DNA of 5,139 bases from an uncultured Beijerinckiaceae bacterium. Its GTDB lineage: Bacteria > Pseudomonadota > Alphaproteobacteria > Rhizobiales > Beijerinckiaceae. The DNA is taken from assembly GCA_937863205.1 (NCBI GenBank), contig CALMGA010000245.1:1-5139 (forward strand), written 5' to 3'. The first letter of the stretch is position 1; each line of letters begins with the position of its first letter. Shown here in pieces: positions 1-5,139 of the stretch. The notes beneath the pieces were generated by a model. It made no database searches. It was given only the letters and a program-made list of their open reading frames with translations, and had not been told where the DNA came from. A program made the position numbers and the translations under genes.

Positions 1-811
1 CCCAGGTGCAGCCGCCGCCGGTCTTCCACTGGTCGCCTTCCCAGGTCTTCAGCGAAGAGTCCTTGCCGATCGGCTTGCCGAACTGCGTGGTCTTCTCCGG
101 GTCAACCATCAGCTGGTCATCCGGGCCTTCGGAATAGGCGCGCCACACCTTCTTGCCGGTGTTCTCGTCGTAGGCTGTCACGTGGCACTGCACGCCGAAC
201 TCGCCGCCGGAAATGCCGACGATGATCTTGCCGTTGACCGGCAGAACGGTGGCGGTGTTGGTTTCGCCCTTCTTGGGATCGCCGTTGGCGACCTTCCACA
301 GCTCCTTGCCGGACTTGGCGTCGAGGGCGACGACGTTGGTGTCGGCCTGGTGCAGGAAGATCTTGCCGTTGTCATAGGCGAGGCCGCGGTTGACCGTGTC
401 GCAGCACATCACCGGGATGACGTTGGGGTCCTGCTTGGGCGTGTACTTCCAAACGATCTTGCCGTCGTCGTTGAGGTTGAGGGCGTAGACGATGTTGGGG
501 AAGGGTGTGTGAACGTACATCATGTCGCCGATGACGAGAGGCGAGCCTTCGTGACCGCGCAGCACGCCGGTGGAGAAGGTCCAGGCGACCTGGAGGTTCT
601 TCACGTTGGACGCGTTGATCTGGTCGAGCTTGGAATAACGGGTATTGGCGTAATCGCCGGTCTGGATCGCCCAGTCGGCGGGGTCCTGCATCAGTTTCGC
701 AACGGAAGGACCGGTCACGGACGCAGTGGTGTTGGCCGCATCATCCGCCATCACGGGCAGGGAATAGGCGAGCAGGCAGGCCGTGGCGGCAGCCAAGCCG
801 ATATTTTTCAT
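1..811 (-). CDS. xoxF: XoxF-type PQQ-dependent methanol dehydrogenase, N-terminal 270 residues (partial)
   Basis: This periplasmic quinoprotein oxidises methanol with PQQ and, in the XoxF branch, a lanthanide ion, passing electrons to a c-type cytochrome. The ATG at 811 opens a frame that stays open to the window edge, covering 270 of about 600 residues. Residues 1-22 are a Sec signal peptide, probably cleaved after VMA. Visible family marks are [20 protein letters not shown] (53-72), the adjacent cysteine pair in [10 protein letters not shown] (C136-C137, the disulfide next to PQQ), GISGGEFG with E204 at the position of the metal-binding glutamate, and GGGCTW at the edge, whose W270 probably stacks on PQQ. 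From memory the wording matches Methylobacterium XoxF (clade 5) much more closely than calcium-type MxaF. The aspartate that distinguishes lanthanide enzymes lies beyond the window. A GGAGG seven bases upstream supports the start. The family is certain; the metal is inferred. Confidence 0.95.
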   Translation of the reverse strand, partial: MKNIGLAAATACLLAYSLPVMADDAANTTASVTGPSVAKLMQDPADWAIQTGDYANTRYSKLDQINASNVKNLQVAWTFSTGVLRGHEGSPLVIGDMMYVHTPFPNIVYALNLNDDGKIVWKYTPKQDPNVIPVMCCDTVNRGLAYDNGKIFLHQADTNVVALDAKSGKELWKVANGDPKKGETNTATVLPVNGKIIVGISGGEFGVQCHVTAYDENTGKKVWRAYSEGPDDQLMVDPEKTTQFGKPIGKDSSLKTWEGDQWKTGGGCTW

Positions 812-818
812 ATAGTTT

Positions 819-823
819 CCTCC
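819..823 (-). promoter_or_regulatory. Ribosome binding site of xoxF
   Basis: On the minus strand GGAGG is followed by seven bases (AAACTAT) and then the ATG at 811. This is the strongest Shine-Dalgarno match in the window, it fixes the xoxF start, and it fits a highly expressed dehydrogenase. Confidence 0.85.
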
Positions 824-864
824 AAGACGCAGGGATGCATTCGTACCCGGGACGGAGTCGATGC

Positions 865-877
865 ATTTGCTGCAAAT
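865..877. promoter_or_regulatory. Operator-like palindrome upstream of xoxF
   Basis: ATTTGC-T-GCAAAT is a perfect inverted repeat with six-base arms around one central base, 54 to 66 bases upstream of the xoxF ATG. It overlaps the second of two GATGCATT copies (834-841 and 860-867), which start 26 bases apart. A related nonamer occurs twice as TTTGYTGCA, at 866-874 and 924-932. The symmetry and position suit a dimeric transcription factor site. No regulator is known from this window, so the role is inferred. Confidence 0.35.
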
Positions 878-1176
878 TTACGGGATTGAACGCGAGATCA
901 AGGCTAGCTTCGGCGACCTATCGTTTGTTGCATCTCTGCCACAAGCAAGACCTTCGCGCTGTTTCCGTGGGCACCGAAGACGCGGGACACTACCAATCCG
1001 TTTTGTCGGCGCAAGCCGATTCTTAGACAAGGATAAGAAGTGCCGATCCCTCTTTCGGGAGAGAGCTTCCTATCGCCGCAACCCGTTCGAGATGCTCTCG
1101 CGGGCACGTAAGATATTGTTGCGGCTGCGACAAATCTTTTTAGGAAATTCTCCCGCGCCTTGTGTTCCGCTGGCCC

Positions 1177-1277
1177 AGAGCATCGGACCGAAAAGTGCGC
1201 AGCGGTTTTCGGACAAATTCGATGTGACACAACAGATCAGAGCATCGAGCCGGACCCGATCAAGGGTCCGATGCTCT
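1177..1277. repeat. Palindromic intergenic repeat element, about 101 bp
   Basis: The element is bounded by a perfect 13-base inverted repeat, AGAGCATCGGACC (1177-1189) and GGTCCGATGCTCT (1265-1277). Inside are two hairpins. One has arms CCGAAAA (1188-1194) and TTTTCGG (1206-1212). The other pairs AGAGCAT and CGGACCC (1239-1245, 1251-1257) with GGGTCCG and ATGCTCT (1264-1277), leaving a five-base bulge and a GATCAA loop. AGAGCATCG is also repeated directly at 1177 and 1239. From memory it resembles dispersed intergenic repeats with a GCATCGGACCGAAAAGT core in Hyphomicrobiales genomes. It lies just past the ABC ATPase gene and could act as a terminator or mRNA 3'-end stabiliser, although no T-run follows. 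Structure is seen; family and role are inferred. Confidence 0.75.
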
Positions 1278-2064
1278 AGGTCGGCATCCCGTCCCGTTGC
1301 GGCACGGCCAAGCCGGCGCGGGTCAGGTTTCGCCGCTCGGCTTCCACCCAGATCGCCGTCCGCGAACTCCGCGGCGTGTCGAGCACCACGGTTTCCAGCA
1401 CGCGGGTCGGCCGGGGGCTCAGCAGCAGGATGCGGTCGCTGTATCGCAAGGCTTCGCGGAGATCGTGCGTGACCATCAGGACGCCGATGTTGCGGCGCTC
1501 AACAGCGGCGAACACGGCCGCGCGCAGATCTTCTGCGCTCCGCTCATCGAGCGACACGAAGGCTTCGTCGAGCACGAGCAGGACCGGCTCGACGGCGAGC
1601 GCCCGCGCCAGGGCGACGCGGCGCGCCATGCCGCCCGAAAGCTGCAGCGGCCGATGCCTTCGCCACGCATCGAGGCCGACCTCGACGAGCAGGTCGTCGA
1701 GGTCGGGCGCCGGCAGGTGCGGCGCGGCAAGGCGGATGTTCTGCTCCACCGTGCGCCAGGGCAGCAGGCGCGGGTCCTGAAACACCACGCCGAGCCGCAG
1801 CGATGCCGGCGGCGGCGTCACGCTGCCCTCGAAGGTCCGGTCGAGGCCCATGATGATGCGCAGAGCCGTGGTCTTGCCGCAGCCCGACGGCCCGACGAGG
1901 CAGGTGACGAGGCCGGACGCGAGGCGGAACCGCAAACCCGCGATCACCGGCAGCCGCCCGACCGCGTCCCCGCGCGCGCGGGTTCTCCAGCCGTGGGCCT
2001 TGCCCCCGTGGACCTTGGCCGCGATGTCGACATCAAGAAGCGGCGGAGCGCCAGCGTCGGGCAT
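1276..2064 (-). CDS. ABC transporter ATP-binding protein, NitT/TauT (SsuB/TauB-like) type
   Basis: This 262-residue cytoplasmic ATPase would power the importer encoded by the two upstream genes. All nucleotide-binding motifs are intact: Walker A GPSGCGKTT (58-66), Q-loop FQDPRLLPW (95-103), signature LSGGMARR (142-149), Walker B LLVLDEAF (162-169, catalytic E167), D-loop SLD (171-173) and switch H200. The FQDPRLLPW wording is typical of the nitrate/sulfonate/taurine family. Residues 20-36, rich in glycine, histidine and arginine, lengthen the segment before the first core strand compared with usual relatives. The ATG at 2064 was chosen because it lies 32 bases inside the permease end, a typical coupled overlap. 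The frame stays open to 2205, but that extension is serine- and arginine-rich shadow of the permease. No good Shine-Dalgarno is seen. The TAG stop overlaps the repeat element by two bases. Confidence 0.9.
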   Translation of the reverse strand: MPDAGAPPLLDVDIAAKVHGGKAHGWRTRARGDAVGRLPVIAGLRFRLASGLVTCLVGPSGCGKTTALRIIMGLDRTFEGSVTPPPASLRLGVVFQDPRLLPWRTVEQNIRLAAPHLPAPDLDDLLVEVGLDAWRRHRPLQLSGGMARRVALARALAVEPVLLVLDEAFVSLDERSAEDLRAAVFAAVERRNIGVLMVTHDLREALRYSDRILLLSPRPTRVLETVVLDTPRSSRTAIWVEAERRNLTRAGLAVPQRDGMPT

Positions 2065-2908
2065 AGGTGTCGAGCGGTTGAAGGACGAGCACCTCGACCG
2101 CCAGCATGACGAGCGAGAAAGCGACGCTGTAGCCGATGATCTGCTTGACCTCGAACAGCCCGAAATAGGTGGAGATGGCGAAGCCGACGCCGCTCGACAG
2201 GCCAAAAAGCTCGATCACCAGCACGATCTTCCACACGATGCCGATGCCGGAGCGGGCGGCGGCGATCACGAAGGGCATGGCCTGCGGCAGGTAGAGGTGG
2301 CGGAAGCGGGCCCATGGACCGAAGCGGTAGATGGCGGCGACGTCGTCGAGGCCGGGATCAAAGGCGCGCACGCCGTCGCGGATGATGATGGTGTTGTTGG
2401 GAAACTTCGACAGCACCACGGCCAGGATGGCGGAAGCTTCGGTGGTCTTGAACCAGATGAAGCAAAGCACGCCGATCACCAGAACGGGGGTGTTCATCAA
2501 GACGAGCACCCAGGGCATGAACAGGCTGTCGGCGCCCGACACACGCCCGAACAGCAGGCCGAGCCCGCAGCCGATCACCATGGCGAGGCAGAACGAGGCG
2601 GTGGCGCGCCACAGCGTCATGCCGATGTTGAAGAGCATGTCGCCGTGGACGAGATCGGTGGCGATGAAGGCGGCGACCGACCAGGGCGTGGGCAGATACT
2701 GGGAGCGGGCGAGGGCGGCGACCAGGCCCCAGACGACGACGAAGCCGATGACGGAGGCCACGAAGCTCACGGCCTGGGGCACGGCCTGGAAACGCGCGGC
2801 TCGCAGGCGCAGGACCCGATCGTTCAGGGCTCGAGAGCGCAGCGATTGCAACGAATCAGCCGTAGACGGCCTGATCGACGTAGAGGCTTTCGGGAAGGCT
2901 CGTCGCAT
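2033..2908 (-). CDS. ABC transporter permease, NitT/TauT (SsuC/TauC-like) type
   Basis: This inner-membrane channel subunit would form a homodimer that takes substrate from the binding protein and is driven by the ATPase encoded next. From the chosen ATG it has 291 residues. Hydrophobic segments lie near 45-67, 104-120, 131-151, 158-168, 211-218, 227-249 and 260-277, fitting a six-helix fold. The cytoplasmic EAA-like loop is at 187-213, with G197 and LP at 207-208, and contacts the ATPase. The N-terminus is uncertain. The ATG at 2908 overlaps the binding-protein gene by 53 bases and adds about 20 unusual residues. A TTG at 2851, just after that gene's stop, would give 272 residues, nearer the roughly 260 of SsuC. 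Another ATG at 2965 overlaps too far. No start has a strong Shine-Dalgarno. The substrate is unknown. Confidence 0.88.
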   Translation of the reverse strand: MRRAFPKASTSIRPSTADSLQSLRSRALNDRVLRLRAARFQAVPQAVSFVASVIGFVVVWGLVAALARSQYLPTPWSVAAFIATDLVHGDMLFNIGMTLWRATASFCLAMVIGCGLGLLFGRVSGADSLFMPWVLVLMNTPVLVIGVLCFIWFKTTEASAILAVVLSKFPNNTIIIRDGVRAFDPGLDDVAAIYRFGPWARFRHLYLPQAMPFVIAAARSGIGIVWKIVLVIELFGLSSGVGFAISTYFGLFEVKQIIGYSVAFSLVMLAVEVLVLQPLDTYARRWRSAAS

Positions 2909-3950
2909 TGCCGACCAGGGCCGGTCCGCCGATCCTGGCGATCGCGGCGAAGAACGCGCTGGCATCCTTGATCTCGTCGGCGCGTCCCTTGTGGGGAATG
3001 CCGTCGATGAAGGCCCGCTTCAAAGCCTCAAACGTCGCGTCGTCCTTGGCCTGCATCAGGGGGCGCACGGCGTTCCAGGCGGCGGGATCGCTGGCAAGCA
3101 GCGTTTCCGCCTGCCGCACGGACTTGGCGAAGCCGGCGAGAACCGGCGGGGGCGCCTCGTCCCTGAACAGGAAGCCGACGAAGGCGATCTTGCCGTGGGC
3201 GCCGAGCTCGTCGGCGAGCTGCTCGACGCTGACGACCTGACGGTACCCCTTCGCGGCCAGGCGGGCGCAAGCGCTCCAGTACAGCAGGCCGCAGTCCAGC
3301 TCGCCGCTCTCGACCTTGGCGGCGAGAAGCGGCGGGGCGCCGAACACCGGCTTGGCGTCGCGCCCGAGGTCGAGACCATGCCTGCTCGCCGTCGCGCGCA
3401 GCACCAGCCAGCTCTTGTCGAGGGGCCCGCCGGCCACGCCGATGCTTCTGCCCCTGAGGTCGTCGAGGCTGCGGATCGGCGAGGACGCGGAAACCATCAG
3501 CGCCCCTTCCTTGGTGGAAAAGGGCAGGAAGCGGATCGCCTTGCCTTCCGTCCGCAGCCGGGCGGCGAACAGGAGGTCGTTGACGATGGCGTCCACCGAG
3601 CCGGACAGGAAGGCGACCCGCGCCGCATCGTTGGAAGCGAGCGGCACGTTGACGATCCGCACCCCGGCGGCCCTGTCGAGGCCGTGCTCGATGATGGTCT
3701 GCACCTCCCACTGCACCGTGCCGAAGGGCAGGGTGCCGACCTTGAACACCGGCAGATCTTCCGTTGGCGCGGCGAACGCAGGCGTCGCCAGCGCCGCCGC
3801 GCCGCCGAGCAGCAGCATGTCGAGAACGCGGCGACGCGACGGTTCGAAACGCGACAGCCCGTGGCGGCGCGGCTTCAGGCCCGATGAGGCCGGGCACGCG
3901 AACGCGGGGCAGGATGGCTTGGCGGCGAAGGTCGTCGGGTTGTGCTGCAT
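2856..3950 (-). CDS. ABC transporter substrate-binding protein, NitT/TauT (TauA/SsuA/NMT1-like), Tat-exported
   Basis: This periplasmic receptor is the first gene of the importer operon. From the ATG at 3950 it has 364 residues. A twin-arginine signal is visible: SRRRVLD at 38-44, then the hydrophobic stretch MLLLGGAAALATPAFA (45-60), with likely cleavage after AFA. The mature part begins with a strand (VFKVGTLPFGTVQWEVQ, 68-84) in the place where TauA/SsuA relatives bind ligand. It continues with the family pattern GSVDAIVNDLL (117-127) and SLDDLRGRSIGVAGGPLDKS (161-180). The 37-residue region before the arginines is long and contains C14 and C19, so the start could be wrong. An ATG at 3962 and a TTG at 3986 are alternatives, and a stop lies just upstream of those. 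GGTGG five bases before 3950 is a weak Shine-Dalgarno. The ligand cannot be assigned from sequence. Confidence 0.87.
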   Translation of the reverse strand: MQHNPTTFAAKPSCPAFACPASSGLKPRRHGLSRFEPSRRRVLDMLLLGGAAALATPAFAAPTEDLPVFKVGTLPFGTVQWEVQTIIEHGLDRAAGVRIVNVPLASNDAARVAFLSGSVDAIVNDLLFAARLRTEGKAIRFLPFSTKEGALMVSASSPIRSLDDLRGRSIGVAGGPLDKSWLVLRATASRHGLDLGRDAKPVFGAPPLLAAKVESGELDCGLLYWSACARLAAKGYRQVVSVEQLADELGAHGKIAFVGFLFRDEAPPPVLAGFAKSVRQAETLLASDPAAWNAVRPLMQAKDDATFEALKRAFIDGIPHKGRADEIKDASAFFAAIARIGGPALVGNATSLPESLYVDQAVYG

Positions 3951-4176
3951 TTGCGCCACCATACGCCAGTCCGGTACGGGCGGCAAAGTGCTGCATCATC
4001 GACCAACGGCGGGGCGCCGAGCTCGTCGGGTTTCCCGACCGTCGGACGTCCCGCGAGCCGAGCCGGCGCCCGCGGATCAACCTTAAACGCGCGCGCGTCT
4101 TGCGTCCGAGCCGGCTTTGCCCTCAAGAAGGGAAATGTCACGAACGCGCCGTCGAGCGATCAGGAAAGGCCGAGGA
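3951..4176. promoter_or_regulatory. Divergent intergenic region between the ABC operon and the small secreted-protein gene
   Basis: These 226 bases should contain the promoter of the importer operon (minus) and that of the small secreted protein (plus), because the two units diverge here. No clear -35/-10 pair is visible for either. The only structure noted is a six-base-pair hairpin, GTCGGG-TTT-CCCGAC, at 4025-4039. It lacks a T-run and is unlikely to be a terminator. Confidence 0.4.
4162..4169 (+). promoter_or_regulatory. Ribosome binding site deciding the start of the small secreted protein
   Basis: AGGAAAGG lies seven bases before the ATG at 4177. It favours this start over the in-frame ATG at 4135, whose purine-rich run AAGAAGGGAA directly abuts the start codon. 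It also favours it over the TTG at 4117. Confidence 0.65.
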
Positions 4177-4428
4177 ATGCGCTTGCAGGCCGTTGCCGCG
4201 GGTCTTCTGCTCGCCTCCCAGCCGGTCTGCCTGTTGGCGCAGGACATGGACAAATATCACGTGACCCCGCAGGAGAAGTCGGCCTGCACCACGGACGCCA
4301 TCCGCTTCTGCATGCACACCTACCCCGACGAGGATCAGCTCCTCGCCTGCATGAAGCAGAACCGCGCCTCGCTCAGCGCGCCCTGCCGGACGGCCTTCGA
4401 CGCGGGCGTCAAGCGCCGCCGTCTTTGA
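4177..4428 (+). CDS. Small secreted cysteine-rich repeat protein, function unknown
   Basis: The product has 83 residues. Residues 1-22 form a Sec signal peptide (hydrophobic VAAGLLLASQPVCLLA, likely cleaved near AQ/DM). The mature part has about 60 residues with four cysteines, C37, C45, C58 and C70, in the pattern AC-x7-C-x12-C-x11-C. The surrounding wording (DAIRFC, PDEDQLLACMKQNRASLSAPC) resembles the cysteine-rich GLG1-type repeat (Pfam Cys_rich_FGFR) found in many small alphaproteobacterial exported proteins. One repeat is present, and two disulfides would be expected in the periplasm. The tail KRRRL is basic. A start at 4135 would add 14 arginine-rich residues before the signal; the 4177 start has the better Shine-Dalgarno. 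The gene converges on rimM and overlaps its end by 20 bases. No function is known to me. Confidence 0.8.
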   Translation: MRLQAVAAGLLLASQPVCLLAQDMDKYHVTPQEKSACTTDAIRFCMHTYPDEDQLLACMKQNRASLSAPCRTAFDAGVKRRRL

Positions 4429-5005
4429 CGCCGTCGAGTTCGGCATCTTCCGCTTTGCTGTCATCCGCCGTCCCGTCTTCCTCCACATCCGCCGGTGGCA
4501 CGATGGTGAGGCGTCGCCGGGCGAGATCGACCGCAGTCACCACCTCCTTGCGGAAGGGAAACAGCAGGGTCTCGCCGCCGCCGACCGGGCGCACCTCCAC
4601 GAGGTCGCCGCCGCCGTAGTTCGGCACGTCGGCGACCCGGCCCAGGACCTGGCCCTCGCCGTCCACCGCTTCCATGCCGAGGAGATCGGCGATGTAGAAC
4701 TCGTCGTCGTCGGGCGGCGGCGGCAGCACGGCCCGCTCCACCGCCAGTTCGATCCCGGTCAGCGCCGCCGCCGCCGTGCGGTCGGCGACGCCGGCGACGC
4801 GGGCGATCAGCATGACGTCCCTGCCCGATTGCGCATGGGTCGGAAGAACCTGGACCGGACGCACGTGGGTCAGGGTGAAGCGCCGCCCGTCGCCGGCCAG
4901 CAGCGGCCCGTAGCCGGCGATGGCCAGGGGATCGCGCGTGAAGCTTTGCAGGCGGATCTCGCCGCGCACCCCGTGGGGAGCGCCGAAGCGCCCGAGTGGA
5001 ACCAC
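4409..5005 (-). CDS. rimM: Ribosome maturation factor RimM (16S rRNA processing protein)
   Basis: RimM binds ribosomal protein S19 and helps mature the head of the 30S subunit. The 198-residue product shows the N-terminal domain signature GRFGAPHGVRGEIRL (5-19) and DVMLIARVAGVADRTAAAAL (63-82). A C-terminal PRC-barrel starts at DEFYIADLLGMEAVD (101-115) and continues through LGRVADVPNYGGGDLVEV (121-138) and LLFPFRKEVV (147-156). A low-complexity acidic tail (173-198, many D and E) follows and makes it longer than the usual 165-185. The start is a GTG at 5005. No other ATG, GTG or TTG lies in frame before the preceding gene, but the N-terminus is short by a few residues against relatives and lacks a clear Shine-Dalgarno. 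It follows a probable rpsP by 86 bases, the usual order. Confidence 0.93.
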   Translation of the reverse strand: MVPLGRFGAPHGVRGEIRLQSFTRDPLAIAGYGPLLAGDGRRFTLTHVRPVQVLPTHAQSGRDVMLIARVAGVADRTAAAALTGIELAVERAVLPPPPDDDEFYIADLLGMEAVDGEGQVLGRVADVPNYGGGDLVEVRPVGGGETLLFPFRKEVVTAVDLARRRLTIVPPADVEEDGTADDSKAEDAELDGVKDGGA

Positions 5006-5042
5006 CCCCGTGCCGGAAGGACCGACGGGCGCGACGACCGGA

Positions 5043-5058
5043 CCGGGCCGCGGCCCGG
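5043..5058. repeat. 16-bp perfect palindrome in the rpsP-rimM spacer
   Basis: CCGGGCCGCGGCCCGG is its own reverse complement. As RNA it could fold into a six-base-pair stem closed by CGCG. Outer arms GCGAC (5031-5035) and GTCGC (5072-5076) could extend the structure across the spacer. No T-run follows on the minus strand, so an intrinsic terminator is unlikely. An RNA processing or translation-control role for rimM is possible but unsupported, and chance in very GC-rich DNA is a real alternative. Confidence 0.4.
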
Positions 5059-5091
5059 AGCCGCGGGCGGAGTCGCGTCGCGGGTGGCGCC

Positions 5092-5139
5092 TCAGGCGGC
5101 GACAGCCTTTTCGGCGGCGTCGGCGAGCCGCAGCGCGGC
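5092..5139 (-). CDS. rpsP: C-terminal 15 residues of a probable 30S ribosomal protein S16 (partial)
   Basis: The frame enters from the right edge and ends at a TGA (5094-5092), giving AALRLADAAEKAVAA. The alanine-, glutamate- and lysine-bearing tail is compatible with the low-complexity C-terminus of alphaproteobacterial S16. The gene directly upstream of rimM on the same strand is usually rpsP. The identification rests mainly on that gene order, since the conserved part of S16 lies outside the window. Confidence 0.5.
   Translation of the reverse strand, partial: AALRLADAAEKAVAA

Larger units (their letters stand above)
812..1176 (-). promoter_or_regulatory. xoxF leader and presumed promoter region, non-coding
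   Basis: These 365 bases separate xoxF from the repeat that ends the ABC operon. The stretch is visibly richer in A and T than the flanking genes, and I see no convincing gene in it on either strand. It should hold the xoxF promoter, but no -35/-10 pair stands out: a TTGATC near 900 on the minus strand has no well-spaced partner. Small structures are present: an operator-like palindrome at 865-877, the octamer GATGCATT at 834-841 and 860-867, a five-base-pair stem closed by GCAA at 1006-1019 (plus-strand reading), and the inverted pair TTCTTA/TAAGAA at 1020-1039. No known riboswitch was recognised. Confidence 0.55.

Noticed and set aside
182..889. A 235-codon open frame on the plus strand opposite xoxF.
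   Set aside because: It is the antisense shadow of the unmistakable xoxF frame, has valine- and glycine-rich low-complexity content, and matches no family I know.
812..1176. A lanthanide-sensing riboswitch in the xoxF leader.
   Set aside because: I know of no such riboswitch class, and only short isolated stems are visible, so there is nothing to support it beyond position.
904..1230. A 108-codon minus-strand frame in the xoxF leader.
   Set aside because: It begins inside the repeat element, has no good ribosome binding site, shows no domain and has unbiased codon use. It is most likely chance.
1177..1277. An insertion sequence or miniature transposon carrying its own transposase.
   Set aside because: No transposase gene is present and no target-site duplication is evident at the ends. 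A non-coding dispersed repeat is the simpler reading.
2065..2205. Upstream extension of the ATPase frame to an ATG at 2205.
   Set aside because: The added 47 residues are almost all Ser, Arg, Ala and Cys and lie entirely over the permease C-terminus. The fold begins after the ATG at 2064.
1850..2971. A 373-codon plus-strand frame rich in Asp, Glu, Gly and His.
   Set aside because: It is the antisense shadow of the permease and ATPase genes. The acidic composition follows from reading hydrophobic codons on the reverse strand.
2331..3887. A 518-codon open frame on the plus strand, the longest in the window.
   Set aside because: It lies antisense to the permease and binding-protein genes, both of which show clear family motifs. 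High GC keeps the opposite strand open, and the translation is charged low complexity without recognisable domains.
1276..3950. Assignment of the importer as the lut lanthanide-uptake ABC system or as a xoxJ-type partner.
   Set aside because: The binding protein, permease and ATPase look like the TauABC/SsuABC family, whereas the lut permease is of another class and xoxJ belongs to a different binding-protein family.
1..5139. tRNA genes, rRNA genes or a CRISPR array.
   Set aside because: No cloverleaf, rRNA-like stretch or regularly spaced repeat was seen on either strand.

Overview
The window looks like a piece of chromosome from a high-GC methylotrophic alphaproteobacterium, most likely of the order Hyphomicrobiales (Rhizobiales). 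The clues are a XoxF-type (lanthanide-dependent) methanol dehydrogenase, an intergenic palindromic repeat of a kind I recall from that order, a small secreted cysteine-repeat protein, and the rpsP-rimM gene order. The genus cannot be told from this sequence.

Layout from left to right. Bases 1-811 (minus) hold the first 270 residues of xoxF, which runs off the left edge. Bases 812-1176 are its non-coding leader, with a strong ribosome binding site and an operator-like palindrome but no promoter I can fix. Bases 1177-1277 form a structured repeat element whose outer edge contributes two bases to the stop codon of the next gene. Bases 1276-3950 (minus) carry a compact three-gene ABC importer operon of the nitrate/sulfonate/taurine (NitT/TauT) type. 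Its transcription order is a Tat-exported substrate-binding protein, a permease and an ATPase. Bases 3951-4176 separate this operon from a divergent small gene on the plus strand (4177-4428) that encodes a secreted four-cysteine protein. That gene converges on and overlaps by 20 bases the 3' end of rimM (4409-5005, minus), the 16S rRNA maturation factor. The last 48 bases (minus) are a C-terminal tail, probably of ribosomal protein S16 (rpsP).

How the genes may work together. XoxF oxidises methanol in the periplasm with PQQ and a lanthanide. The importer is transcribed toward xoxF on the same strand and ends just before it, but the repeat and a 365-base leader suggest separate transcription units. 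The importer's substrate cannot be read from the sequence. A link to one-carbon or cofactor metabolism is an inference from position only. The rpsP-rimM end is housekeeping, and the usual next gene, trmD, is absent, so the accessory block adjoins a break in a normally conserved ribosomal operon.
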